DNA from: Nisaea nitritireducens
GTDB taxonomy: Bacteria > Pseudomonadota > Alphaproteobacteria > Thalassobaculales > Thalassobaculaceae
Direction: 5' to 3'
DNA length: 64,000 nucleotides
NCBI RefSeq assembly: GCF_014904795.1
Contig: NZ_JACZFS010000019.1
Location: forward strand, 1 to 64,000
How positions within the stretch are numbered: position 1 is the stretch's first letter; each line of letters opens with the position of its first letter. The translations under genes and the position numbers were made by a program. The notes under the pieces were generated by a model. That model was given only the letters and a program-made list of their open reading frames with translations. It was not told the origin of the DNA and did no database searches. This document shows, piece after piece, positions 1-8,222 of the stretch.

Positions 1-13
1 TCTGTTCACTCAT
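1..13 (-). CDS. start of next gene in the Mla operon (partial, runs off window)
   Basis: An ATG at 13-11 on the minus strand overlaps the mlaD stop codon as TAATG and opens a frame reading Met-Ser-Glu-Gln before the window ends. In many alphaproteobacterial MCE operons the gene after mlaD encodes an ABC-type transport auxiliary lipoprotein (DUF330/PqiC-like). That identity is inference from gene order; only four codons are visible. Confidence 0.4.
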
Positions 14-999
14 TAGTCGGTCTCCACACCTTTGTTTCTGTTGCCGAAGAGGATCCGCGCCGGATCCGCCTCGACCTGCCGGACTAGCCGGTCAAGATCG
101 TTCATCAACTGGCGTCCCTCGACAAGGAACTCCGTCAGCTCATATAGCCCGGTTTCCGCGAAATCGTTGACCGCCTCGCGGTTCTCGGAAATCAGGGTCG
201 CCGCTTCATCGGATGCCTTGCTGACATTCTGCAGCGTGTCGCGAAGATCGGCCGAGACAATCGCGATTTCCGCATCGACGGCCGAAACCGTGCCCCGCGT
301 TGTTGCCATGGTCTGGGATATTTCCTCGCTCATCACCGAAATATCGCCGCTGACCTGCGCCACGGTCTCGTCCAGCACCAGCATCGTCGTATGGGCGTTC
401 TCGATGATCTCTTCGATCTCGGTGCTGCGGTTGGCGAGAATGGCGGAAACGCTCTCAAGATTCTTCAGCGTATTCTGGATCGACGTTCTGTTCTTTTCGT
501 TCAGTAGCTGGTTTGCCCGGTTCACCAGAACGACGAGCTGCGAGGCAATTTCCGGGGCAGCTTCTGCAACCTCCTGCAGAACCGACGCACGGGATTCCAG
601 CACCGGCACCTCGTCGCCCGGACGTGTCGCCAGAAGCGGCGCGTCGTTCGAACCGCCGGCAAGCTGGATATAGCCAACGCCTGTCAGCCCCTGGCTCTCG
701 AGAATGCCGTAAACGTCCTGCTTGATCGGCACCTTGCTGTCGAGCTCGACGCGTACCCGGATGATCTCGATATTGTCCGGATCGATGGCGATGTCGGTCA
801 CCTGACCGACCGGAATTCCCCGGTACCGGACCGGGCTTCCAACCGAAAGACCTGTCACCTGCTCCGCGAACTCGATCTCGTAGATAGAGACGTCCCGGTC
901 GAGCTCGACCTTGCCGAGCCAGACGACGAAGCCCATCCCGGCCGCGAACATCGTGAAGACGAACAATCCGACGACGACATAGCTTGCCCGTGTTTCCAT
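13..999 (-). CDS. mlaD: MlaD family MCE-domain lipid transport protein
   Basis: Substrate-binding subunit of an inner-membrane MlaFED-type ABC transporter that moves phospholipid across the periplasm. The 328-aa protein has one N-terminal membrane anchor (residues about 8-28) and then an MCE domain (about 38-116) with the typical SVGSPVRYRGIPVGQV segment. A long helical, coiled-coil-prone C-terminal half (about 140-315) is rich in Glu, Ser and Thr. That is longer than E. coli MlaD (about 180 aa) and closer to the long MCE proteins common in alphaproteobacteria. It lies 20 nt after mlaF, and its stop overlaps the next start, so it is in an operon. Family call is firm; the lipid carried is not known from sequence. 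Confidence 0.92.
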   Translation of the reverse strand: METRASYVVVGLFVFTMFAAGMGFVVWLGKVELDRDVSIYEIEFAEQVTGLSVGSPVRYRGIPVGQVTDIAIDPDNIEIIRVRVELDSKVPIKQDVYGILESQGLTGVGYIQLAGGSNDAPLLATRPGDEVPVLESRASVLQEVAEAAPEIASQLVVLVNRANQLLNEKNRTSIQNTLKNLESVSAILANRSTEIEEIIENAHTTMLVLDETVAQVSGDISVMSEEISQTMATTRGTVSAVDAEIAIVSADLRDTLQNVSKASDEAATLISENREAVNDFAETGLYELTEFLVEGRQLMNDLDRLVRQVEADPARILFGNRNKGVETD

Positions 1000-1019
1000 G
1001 GCAGTTCCGTCTCCCTCCC

Positions 1020-1835
1020 CTAGCCCTTGAGGCCCGGGGTTTCGAAAGCGGCCCGCGCGCGGGGCCCGTGAAAATATTCCTGTATCCAGGGGTGCGGGTT
1101 GGCAACCAGCTCCTGCATAGTCCCCACCGTCACCTGCTTGTCCAGCAGCACAGCGATCCGGTCGCAGATTGCCACCAGACTGTCGAGATCGTGGGTGACC
1201 ATGACCACAGTGAGGTTGAGGCTGCTTTGCAGATCCCGGATCAGCATGTCGAAATTGGATGCGCCGATCGGATCGAGACCGGCCGTCGGCTCGTCCAGGA
1301 AGACCACCTGCGGGTCCAGCGCCAGCGCCCGGGCCAAGCTCGCCCGCTTGCGCATACCGCCGGAAAGCTGTGAGGGGAACTTGTCCGCCGCGTTCGGCGG
1401 CAGACCGACCATATTGATCTTCAGCAGCGCCAGCTCGCGCATCAGCAGCTTCGGAATACCGCCGCGCTCCCGCATCGGCGCCATGATGTTCTGCGCCACA
1501 GTGAGCGAGCTGAACAGCGCGCCATCCTGGAACATCATGCCGAACCGGCCTTGCAGCTTGCGCGTCGGCATCTCCCCACGTCCGGCTTCGATCCTCTCGC
1601 CCAGAAGCTCGATCTCTCCGGCCGCCGGGATCTGCAGACCGATGATGGTCCGGAGCAGAACGGATTTCCCGGTGCCGGACCCGCCGACAACCCCCAGCAC
1701 CTCGCCGCGCCGAACGTCCAGATCGAGTTGGTCATGCACGACCTGAGTGCCGAAGGCGTTCCGGATGCCGCGCAACCGGATGGCTGGCTGGCTCGCGACG
1801 TCGCCGGAAAAGCTCTCGTCCGTCATCGCTGCCAT
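1020..1835 (-). CDS. mlaF: MlaF-type ABC transporter ATP-binding protein
   Basis: ATPase of the MCE/Mla lipid transporter. In 271 aa it shows Walker A GGSGTGKS (51-58), the Q-loop near FGMMFQDGALFSSL, the ABC signature LSGGMRKRASLARAL and Walker B VVFLDEPTAGLDP, followed by the switch histidine in VMVTHDLDS. The signature with MRKR is typical of MlaF/Ttg2A rather than of generic importers. It starts 3 nt after the permease stop and is followed 20 nt later by mlaD, so the three genes should be co-transcribed and co-translated. Confidence 0.94.
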   Translation of the reverse strand: MAAMTDESFSGDVASQPAIRLRGIRNAFGTQVVHDQLDLDVRRGEVLGVVGGSGTGKSVLLRTIIGLQIPAAGEIELLGERIEAGRGEMPTRKLQGRFGMMFQDGALFSSLTVAQNIMAPMRERGGIPKLLMRELALLKINMVGLPPNAADKFPSQLSGGMRKRASLARALALDPQVVFLDEPTAGLDPIGASNFDMLIRDLQSSLNLTVVMVTHDLDSLVAICDRIAVLLDKQVTVGTMQELVANPHPWIQEYFHGPRARAAFETPGLKG

Positions 1836-1838
1836 GGC

Positions 1839-2975
1839 TCAGATCCCGATTTCGGCAAAGAAAACCGCGAACAGCGCATCCAGCACAATCACGATAAAGA
1901 TGGACTCCACCACGGCCTTGGTGGTGCGGAAGCCGACACTCTCCGCACTGCCCGAAACTTTCAATCCCTGATGGCAGCCGACAACCGCGATGACATAGGC
2001 GAAGACCGGTGCCTTCAGCATACCGGTGCCGAAGTCCCAGAAATCGACTGCGCCCCGGAGCTGGGTCAGGAATTGCTGGATCGTCAGGTCCAAAGTCAGC
2101 ACCGAGATCATGGCGCCGCCCGCAAGTCCGGCAATATCGCCAATGAAGACCAGGATCGGCAGGGCTATGAACAGCGCGATCAGACGCGGGATCACCAGCA
2201 CGTCGACCGGCGACAGGCCAAGCGTTTCCAGCGCATCAACTTCCTGGTTCACCTTCATGGTACCGATCTGGGCGGTAAAAGCGCTGCCGGATCGGCCAGC
2301 GACGATGATCGCCGTCAGCAACACGCCGATCTCGCGCAACACGGAGACGCCGACAAGGTTGACGGTGAGGATTGCGGCGCCAAACCGTTCGAGCTGTAGC
2401 GAGCCCATATAGGCCAGCACCACGCCAACCAGGAAACAGAGCAGCGCGACGATACCGACCGCATTGAGCCCGACATATTCAAGCTGGCTGACCAGCGCCA
2501 CGAAGCGGAGCTTCGTACGGCCAGTCAGCAGTGCCAGCAGCGAGACAATGGTGAGACCGAAAAATCCGAACAGATCGCGTCCGACATGGGCCATGTCGAA
2601 CATCGCCTTGCCGGCACGGGCAGTAATCACGATCAGCGGGTTCGGCCGGTCTTCGTCCGTCGGCACGTCCGGGTCGGGGATAAAGGCCTTCTCCAGCAGC
2701 GCCTCAAATTCCGACTGCAAGCCGTCCAGCCGCACGTCGATGCCGCGCCCGGAGAAGGCCTCGGACGTCCGTCGGAGGACCCAGGCCCCGGCACTGTCCA
2801 GCGCCGTGACCTCGGCAGCGTCGATCACCACCTGACGCGGAGATGCTTTCACAGCCTGCCGGAATTGCCGGTCGAGCCGTGCGGCCGCTTCGACGGTCAG
2901 CGGCCCGGCAATGCCGACCCTGAGTTCCCCGCCGGCTTCCGTGATCGAAAGCGAGGTTTCGACTGCAGCCGCCAC
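1839..2975 (-). CDS. mlaE: STAS domain-MlaE permease fusion of the Mla lipid transporter
   Basis: Permease subunit of the lipid ABC transporter. Residues about 1-100 form a STAS domain (the job of separate MlaB in E. coli), and residues about 115-375 form the MlaE/YrbE permease with the family's GxxRSGSAFTAQIGTMKVNQE loop region and about six hydrophobic segments. I prefer the GTG at 2975: it is preceded by a GGGGGGAA ribosome binding site 5 nt upstream. The longest frame, from an ATG at 3065, adds 30 residues that look like untranslated leader. First gene of the operon, divergent from apt. Fusion of MlaB-like STAS to MlaE is well known outside gammaproteobacteria. Confidence 0.92.
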   Translation of the reverse strand: MAAAVETSLSITEAGGELRVGIAGPLTVEAAARLDRQFRQAVKASPRQVVIDAAEVTALDSAGAWVLRRTSEAFSGRGIDVRLDGLQSEFEALLEKAFIPDPDVPTDEDRPNPLIVITARAGKAMFDMAHVGRDLFGFFGLTIVSLLALLTGRTKLRFVALVSQLEYVGLNAVGIVALLCFLVGVVLAYMGSLQLERFGAAILTVNLVGVSVLREIGVLLTAIIVAGRSGSAFTAQIGTMKVNQEVDALETLGLSPVDVLVIPRLIALFIALPILVFIGDIAGLAGGAMISVLTLDLTIQQFLTQLRGAVDFWDFGTGMLKAPVFAYVIAVVGCHQGLKVSGSAESVGFRTTKAVVESIFIVIVLDALFAVFFAEIGI

Positions 2976-3144
2976 GTCTTGTTCCCCCCAGTCCAAGGAC
3001 ACCGGAATAAACCGGTCGGCGTGATGATTGTCCCCGGGCACATCCCCTGTGCCCGAAAACCCCAATATTGCACAAGATACTGGAATTCATTGCAACTCTC
3101 ACCTATCAAGGCCGCTGCTTAACAGATCGCGCTGGAATCCGAGC

Positions 3145-3660
3145 ATGGACCTCAAGAATCATATCCGCGAAGTGCCCGATTTTCCGAAGCCGGGCATCCT
3201 GTTCTACGATGTCTCGACCCTGCTGGCGCATCCGGCCGCCTGGAAGGCAACCGTGGACCGGCTGAAAACCGTCGTCGACAGCTACAAGCCCGACGTGCTG
3301 GCCGGCATCGAGTCACGCGGCTTCCTGGTCGCCGCTCCGCTCGCCCTGGAACTCGGCCTCGGCTTCCACATGATCCGCAAGAAGGGCAAGCTGCCCGGCA
3401 AGACCATTCCTTATACCTACGATCTGGAATACGGCACCGACACCATCGAGGTGCAGGACGGCGCCATCGAACCCGGCCAGCGCGTGGTCATCCTGGACGA
3501 TCTGTTGGCCACCGGCGGCACGCTTGCCGCCGCCATCGAACTCGTCCGCAAGGTTGGCGGCGAAGTCACCGGCGCCGCCAGCATCATGGAACTCACCTTC
3601 CTGAAGGGCCGCGACCGGCTCGACATCCCCTTCACCTCCTTGATCGCCTACGACGACTGA
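3145..3660 (+). CDS. apt: adenine phosphoribosyltransferase
   Basis: Purine salvage enzyme converting adenine and PRPP to AMP in the cytoplasm. The 171-aa length is standard for Apt. The start Met-Asp-Leu-Lys fits homologues, whereas a longer in-frame opening at 3028 does not. Visible signatures are the N-terminal [17 protein letters not shown], the GIESRGFL loop near residue 56, and the PRPP-binding [13 protein letters not shown] (114-126). It stands alone: divergent from the Mla operon and convergent with the LysR gene 7 nt downstream. Confidence 0.96.
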   Translation: MDLKNHIREVPDFPKPGILFYDVSTLLAHPAAWKATVDRLKTVVDSYKPDVLAGIESRGFLVAAPLALELGLGFHMIRKKGKLPGKTIPYTYDLEYGTDTIEVQDGAIEPGQRVVILDDLLATGGTLAAAIELVRKVGGEVTGAASIMELTFLKGRDRLDIPFTSLIAYDD

Positions 3661-3667
3661 GCGGCAC

Positions 3668-4588
3668 TCACCCTTCCGGCACACTCACCGCACGCACTTC
3701 TTCCATAAGCCAATCCCGGAACGCGGCGATCTTTGGTGTATCGGCACGATCCTTCGCACTCAGCAGATAGAAGGAGAAGGTGAGCGGCGTACTGAGGCCG
3801 GGCTCGAAGGGGCGCACGAGGCGGCCCGCCGCGACGTGATCCGCCACCAGCAAATCGCCGACCAGAGCCACGCCGCGGCCATCGACTGCGGATTGAACAG
3901 CCATGCTTTCCATCGTGAAGCGCGGGCCACGGGCCGGGTCGATATCGTGCAGGCCCGCCGCCAGCAGCCACATACGCCAACTCGCCTCGACTTCAATCCA
4001 GTCAATATGCAGCAGGGTATGGTGGCGTAGATCCTCGGGCCGGCGCAAAGGATGCGCGCCCTCCAGAAGCGCCGGACTGCAGACCGGCGTATTGAGCTGG
4101 CCGAACAACGGGTCAACCCGAACACCCTCATAGCCGCCGGGGCCATAACGCACTGCCACATCGACATCGTCGCGCATCAGATCGACCAAGCGATCGGTTC
4201 CGTCGACGCGTATTTCGATGTCCGGATGCCTGCTGCGGAACCGCTCGAGCCTGGGAAGCAGCCACATGCCGCCGAACGAGGGGCTCACGCTGATGGTCAG
4301 AACCCCGCTCTCACAATGGCTGCGTATCTGGTCCACCGCCTGGGCCAGCTTGTCAAAGCCCTGCCCCAATGCTGGCAAGGCAGCCTGGCCCGCCTCGGTA
4401 AGACGAAGCGCCCGGGTCAGACGCCGGAACAAGGGCACCTCAAGCAGCTCCTCCAGTGCCTTCACCTGATGGCTGATCGCCGCCGGCGTCACGTTCAGCT
4501 CAGCCGCCGCTTTTGTGAAACTGAGATGCCGCCCGGCCGCCTCGAAAGCCCTGAGCGCATTGAGCGGTGGTTGCGGTCGCCCCATCAT
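3668..4588 (-). CDS. LysR family regulator, GcvA type
   Basis: DNA-binding transcription factor of 306 aa. Residues about 5-63 are the LysR winged HTH (PLNALRAFEAAGRHLSFTKA, then the recognition helix AAISHQVKALE). The rest is a periplasmic-binding-protein-like effector domain with the GcvA-type start VLTISVSPSFGGMWLLPRL. GcvA-like LysR genes next to DUF1127 genes are frequent in alphaproteobacteria, and here the pair is divergent across 190 nt of AT-rich DNA. The regulated genes and the effector are not known. Two adjacent ATG codons (4588 and 4585) are possible starts. Confidence 0.9.
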   Translation of the reverse strand: MMGRPQPPLNALRAFEAAGRHLSFTKAAAELNVTPAAISHQVKALEELLEVPLFRRLTRALRLTEAGQAALPALGQGFDKLAQAVDQIRSHCESGVLTISVSPSFGGMWLLPRLERFRSRHPDIEIRVDGTDRLVDLMRDDVDVAVRYGPGGYEGVRVDPLFGQLNTPVCSPALLEGAHPLRRPEDLRHHTLLHIDWIEVEASWRMWLLAAGLHDIDPARGPRFTMESMAVQSAVDGRGVALVGDLLVADHVAAGRLVRPFEPGLSTPLTFSFYLLSAKDRADTPKIAAFRDWLMEEVRAVSVPEG

Positions 4589-4778
4589 CTATACCCAAAT
4601 TTTTCTAATACATAAGTCGAAATATTCTCGTTTGTCAGCATCCACAATTATCAATATTTCTTCAATTAATTCAATGAATACATCTTCACCTTCGGGTGAA
4701 ACAGGGAACAGAAATATCAAATAATTCTGTTTCATAAAAATCGGCAAACGACAAAACCACGAGCCGTCGGAGGAAGTC
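4589..4778. promoter_or_regulatory. AT-rich divergent control region between LysR and DUF1127 genes
   Basis: This stretch is clearly richer in A and T than its surroundings and should hold both divergent promoters. It contains a hairpin with a TTCG tetraloop (TTCACC 4685-4690, GGTGAA 4695-4700). A GGAGGAAG ribosome binding site lies just before the ATG at 4779. I could not assign -35/-10 boxes or a LysR site with confidence. Confidence 0.5.
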
Positions 4779-5051
4779 ATGCACCTACGTCACCACCAAA
4801 CCGATCTCGCCTACGATTTCAAGCGCCCCCACCCCAAACATCCGTTTCTAAATACCCTGTCACGGCTCACCCGAGCCATGGAAACAGCGGTGCGACAGGG
4901 GCTCGGCAAAATCTCCCGCGAGCGACAGCGGCGCGACGGGGTCCGGGAACTTCACAGTCTGAGCGACCGCCAGCTTCTGGATATCGGTGTGGAGCGTTCC
5001 CAGATCGCCGAGACGGTCGAGAAAGTCCTCGAACAGAAAGCGCCGAAGTGA
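4779..5051 (+). CDS. DUF1127 (YjiS-like) small protein
   Basis: A 90-aa protein whose C-terminal half (about 45-85) matches the DUF1127 pattern: a basic stretch, then GVRELHSLSDRQLLDIGV. The family contains small Arg-rich proteins of alphaproteobacteria and enterics; some members affect RNA turnover and phosphate or nitrogen physiology. A strong GGAGGAAG ribosome binding site supports the start. The neighbouring LysR gene is the likely regulator. The specific role here is unknown. Confidence 0.85.
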   Translation: MHLRHHQTDLAYDFKRPHPKHPFLNTLSRLTRAMETAVRQGLGKISRERQRRDGVRELHSLSDRQLLDIGVERSQIAETVEKVLEQKAPK

Positions 5052-5108
5052 CCGCTTGAAGTGCAGGCGGCAGGCAAAGCTGCAAGCTCTGCCCCCCTCA
5101 AGCCATCA

Positions 5109-6335
5109 TCAAACGATTTCGACCATCTCCGTCTCGATGATGATTTCCGAATGCAAAGTCCGGTGGACCGGGCACTTGTCGGCAATCTCCCGGAGCTTTT
5201 GCCGTTGCTCATCATCGAGCGGCCCCTCAATCGTGATCTCCCGGCTGATCTTGTCGATCTTGCCGGCTTTCGTCTCACAGGCGGCACAGTCGTCAGCGTG
5301 AACCTTACTGTGCCGGAGCCGGGTCTCGAGACGGTCGATTTGCCAGCCCTTGCGTTCGGCATAGAGCGCCAGCGTCATGTTGGTACAAGCCCCGAGCCCC
5401 GCCAACAGAAAGTCATAAGGTGCCGGGCCACTATTATCGCCGCCGACACTTTTAGGCTCGTCCGCCCGCAGCCTGTGCCCCGCCGCAAGGACGGCTTGCG
5501 GGAATTTCCCCTCGCCAAGATGCGCGACCACGACCTCTCCCTCGCGTGCGGCGAGCTGCAGCGGCGCCTCTTCCGGAACAAGGCGGCCCGCCCAGGCGGC
5601 AATGACCGAGGCAACATAAGCCGCGTCGGCTGGCCGGGTGAGCAGATGGTCCGCCTTGTCGAGAGAGACAAAGCTCTTCGGATGCTTCGCTGCGGCGAAG
5701 ATCCGGCTCGCATTCTCGATACCGACGCTCATGTCCAGGGGAGCATGGAAAATCAGCAGATCCCGTTTCAGGTTCGCGATCCGCTCTTCCAGGTCATGCG
5801 TCTTGAGATCGTCGACAAAGGACTTCCGGATCCGGAAATTCCGGCCGGCGAGCGACACCTCGGCTTCTCCCTCGCGCTCGATAACGTCAAGATCCGCGCC
5901 GAAATTATGCACGACATGTTCCGGGTCCGCCGGCGCCCCGATGGTCGCAACCCCCTTGACCTCCGGGATGTGAGCCGCCGCCGATATAACCGCGGCGCCG
6001 CCAAGCGAATGCCCGATCAGCAATGTCGGCGCCATCCCTTCCGCGCGCATCCAGTCCGCCGCCGCGACAAGGTCCTCTATATTCGACGCGAAGGTCGTAT
6101 TCGCGAACTCCCCTTCGCTGTGCCCGAGTCCCGTGAAATCGAACCGCAGCACGGCAAGGCCCTGCGCAGCCAGTCCGCCCGCAATCTGGCGCGCGGCGGC
6201 AATGTCCTTCGAGCAGGTGAAGCAATGGGCAAACAACGCATACCCGCGCGGCTTGCCAACCGGTAGATCAAGGCGCGCCGCCAGTGCACTACCATGCGCC
6301 CCCGGGAAACTGACTTTTCTGGTCTCGACCGACAT
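5109..6335 (-). CDS. alpha/beta hydrolase-OsmC fusion protein
   Basis: A two-domain cytoplasmic protein of 408 aa. Residues about 10-250 form an alpha/beta hydrolase with nucleophile elbow GHSLGG (Ser110) and an upstream FDFTGLGHSEG oxyanion-loop segment. Residues about 265-405 form an OsmC/Ohr-like domain with the two expected peroxidatic-type cysteines, one in LGACTNMT and one in DKCPVHRTL. OsmC proteins reduce organic peroxides; the fused hydrolase probably acts on an ester or acyl group before or after reduction, but the substrate is not known. This fusion occurs widely in proteobacteria. Stands alone on the minus strand. Confidence 0.92.
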   Translation of the reverse strand: MSVETRKVSFPGAHGSALAARLDLPVGKPRGYALFAHCFTCSKDIAAARQIAGGLAAQGLAVLRFDFTGLGHSEGEFANTTFASNIEDLVAAADWMRAEGMAPTLLIGHSLGGAAVISAAAHIPEVKGVATIGAPADPEHVVHNFGADLDVIEREGEAEVSLAGRNFRIRKSFVDDLKTHDLEERIANLKRDLLIFHAPLDMSVGIENASRIFAAAKHPKSFVSLDKADHLLTRPADAAYVASVIAAWAGRLVPEEAPLQLAAREGEVVVAHLGEGKFPQAVLAAGHRLRADEPKSVGGDNSGPAPYDFLLAGLGACTNMTLALYAERKGWQIDRLETRLRHSKVHADDCAACETKAGKIDKISREITIEGPLDDEQRQKLREIADKCPVHRTLHSEIIIETEMVEIV

Positions 6336-6541
6336 GGATACCCCTCACAAATCGACGTCATGGATAGATGGCATAACCGGTCATGGTGACAAGACCATAA
6401 CCGCCCTGAGTGATATATGCAGAGCTGCAGGAATGAGGCGTCATATCCGCGTGAGCGGGGCGTCCTGAAACACTGAAGCAGCGCCGAGAAAACACGAGAC
6501 CTGACATGCACCGCAACTGTGACGCACCCTAGCCCCCGAAC

Positions 6542-6628
6542 CGTCATCCTGGCCAGAGAGCCGGGACCTAGATGATTATGGAGCCGCGCCCGCCCTCCGC
6601 CGGGTCCCGCATCACGTGCGTGATGACG
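6542..6628. repeat. nested palindromic intergenic repeat, copy A
   Basis: About 87 nt with outer arms CGTCATC (6542-6548) and GATGACG (6622-6628) and inner arms CGGGACC (6562-6568) and GGTCCCG (6603-6609). The same architecture and spacing recur at 10106-10191 with tighter pairing. The right arm overlaps the last five codons of the tag gene (stop at 6614-6612). The remainder of the 6336-6611 gap shows no gene. Confidence 0.75.
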
Positions 6629-7241
6629 ATGTAGAGATGGGATGCTCGAAATGCGCCCGCGCGGCCGTCACCCACTCGCGCACCACGCACGCTTCCACAT
6701 GATCGTTGATCAGCCCCGTGGCCTGCATGAAGGCATAGACCGTGGTCGGGCCGACGAATTTCCAGCCACGCTTTTTCAGCTCTTTGGAGAGCGCAATCGA
6801 CACCGCTGACGTGGACGCCGTCTGCGGGGCGGCAAGATCCGCCGCGCCCGGCTCATGGCTCCAGAAGAAAGCCGCAAGCGAGCCTTCGCGCTGCACCATC
6901 TCCACCGCCCGGGCCGCGTTATTGATCACCGCCTCGATCTTGCCCCGATGGCGGACGATGCCCGCGTCGCCGAGCAGCCGCGCGACGTCCTTGTCTGTAA
7001 ATGCAGCAACTTCCGCGAACGCGAAATTCTTGAAAGCGGCCCGGAAGTTCTCCCGCTTCGCCAGAATGGTTCGCCAGCTCAGCCCGGACTGGAAACTTTC
7101 GAGACAGAGTTTCTCGAACAATCGACGGTCGTCGGCGACTGGAATCCCCCATTCAGTGTCGTGATAGGGCAGAAATTCCGGGGCGCCGCCGCACCAGCGA
7201 CAGCGCGGCTTTCCATCCGGCGCGATGAATAGGTCGCTCAT
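6612..7241 (-). CDS. tag: DNA-3-methyladenine glycosylase I
   Basis: Base-excision repair glycosylase that removes 3-methyladenine from alkylated DNA. The 209-aa length is slightly above E. coli Tag (187). Visible features are the N-terminal zinc-ligand segment CRWCGG with the following YHDTEWG, the SFQSGLSWRTIL helix, and the C-terminal NDHVEAC that supplies the other zinc ligands. It is the last gene of a likely TetR-YciI-tag operon (13 nt after the YciI gene). Its final residues (Ser-Ser-Ser-Arg-Thr) are encoded by the arm of an intergenic palindromic repeat, so the native C-terminus may have been replaced. Confidence 0.95.
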   Translation of the reverse strand: MSDLFIAPDGKPRCRWCGGAPEFLPYHDTEWGIPVADDRRLFEKLCLESFQSGLSWRTILAKRENFRAAFKNFAFAEVAAFTDKDVARLLGDAGIVRHRGKIEAVINNAARAVEMVQREGSLAAFFWSHEPGAADLAAPQTASTSAVSIALSKELKKRGWKFVGPTTVYAFMQATGLINDHVEACVVREWVTAARAHFEHPISTSSSRT

Positions 7242-7254
7242 ACCGTCTGTCTCC

Positions 7255-7542
7255 TCAGACGGCGAGAAAATCGAGGCGAGGGTCTGTCATGGCCGTGGCG
7301 ATTTCGATGATTTCCGGGCGGACCACATCTTCGGCCACGAACGGGTCTTCCGCCAGCCGTGCCTCTAGAGTTTCACGGTCAAGATTATACGCCAGAATGC
7401 CCCCGCCCGCTCCGGGAGGCAGGCTTCCAGCCATCAGAAAAACACCGTCCTCGAAGCCGCGTTTCAGCCAGGCCTTATGCCCGTCCATAAACTCACCGGC
7501 GCGATCTTTGTGTTCAGAGAATTTAAGCAAGGCGATAAACAT
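7255..7542 (-). CDS. YciI family protein
   Basis: A 95-aa YciI-like (DUF1330-neighbouring ferredoxin-fold) protein starting MFIALLKFSEHK, with the family's central GVFLMAGSLPPGAGGG and the acidic ARLAEDPFV segment. The ATG at 7542 is preceded by GGGAGA 8 nt upstream; the open frame extends to 7746, but that part overlaps the TetR gene out of frame. The family is usually of unknown or accessory catalytic function. Sits 16 nt after TetR and 13 nt before tag. Confidence 0.85.
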   Translation of the reverse strand: MFIALLKFSEHKDRAGEFMDGHKAWLKRGFEDGVFLMAGSLPPGAGGGILAYNLDRETLEARLAEDPFVAEDVVRPEIIEIATAMTDPRLDFLAV

Positions 7543-7558
7543 CGGATCGATCTCCCGG

Positions 7559-8161
7559 TCAGTGCTGATGTATGGATGAAGGGGCGGAAGCGCCCGGCTC
7601 GGTTTCAGACGCCAGCCAGGCGCACATGGACGCGACTTCACGGTCGACAAAAGCTGCGTCCCGATAGGCGGCGGACAGCGTTGCGACGCCCTGACTGCGT
7701 ACCAGTAGATGCATGGCGAGCGCATCCGCGTCTGCCGCCCGGCCAAGCCGTTCGAACTGCCGTCGGAGCCAGACCCGGAACAGGGTGAAGATCCGGGCCG
7801 CCTCGTCCTGGGCGCTATGGTTCAGCTTGGCGAGCTCAGTGCTGAGAGAGCCGACGGGGCAGCCGAACTGCTCGATCTTGTCCCGGTTGCGGATCAGGAT
7901 CTGGATGAAGCTGCGAATGCGCTCCGCCGGATCTTCACCGGCACTCTCCCAGTCTTGAAGCATCTCCGAGGTGTTCGCCATACGGCGCGCGATCACGGCC
8001 TCCAGCAAATCATCCTTGGCCTTGAAGTGGTAATAGAAGTTACCCCGGGAGATACCGACCGCAGCGGCAATATCGGCGAAGGATGTCGCCTCGAAGCCCT
8101 GTCGGTAGAACAGATCGTTTGCACAATCGACGATCAGCGCGCGTGTGTCTTTGTTTTTCAC
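7559..8161 (-). CDS. TetR/AcrR family transcriptional regulator
   Basis: A 200-aa repressor-type protein with an N-terminal HTH (about 8-55: RALIVDCANDLFYRQGFEATSFADIAAAVGISRGNFYYHFKAKDDLLEAVI). The C-terminal ligand domain resembles the TetR_C group in which LSTELAKL follows a Cys-Pro-Val-Gly. First gene of an apparent operon with a YciI protein and tag, and 61 nt downstream of the EamA exporter stop. Likely autoregulates this operon and perhaps responds to a reactive small molecule; the ligand is not predictable. Confidence 0.9.
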   Translation of the reverse strand: MKNKDTRALIVDCANDLFYRQGFEATSFADIAAAVGISRGNFYYHFKAKDDLLEAVIARRMANTSEMLQDWESAGEDPAERIRSFIQILIRNRDKIEQFGCPVGSLSTELAKLNHSAQDEAARIFTLFRVWLRRQFERLGRAADADALAMHLLVRSQGVATLSAAYRDAAFVDREVASMCAWLASETEPGASAPSSIHQH

Positions 8162-8222
8162 GCCTTCAATCTCCGGGAACCTGAAGCATGCATCACAGAA
8201 TTAGGGCAAGCGACCTAAAAAA

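Noticed and set aside
4589-4780. A 63-aa minus-strand frame whose stop abuts the LysR start
   Set aside because: It lies wholly in the AT-rich promoter region, has no ribosome binding site, and its composition simply reflects the AT content.
5052-5108. GC hairpin after the DUF1127 gene as a CcsR-type sRNA
   Set aside because: Although such sRNAs follow DUF1127 genes in Rhodobacter, there is no CCTCCTCCC motif or T-run here.
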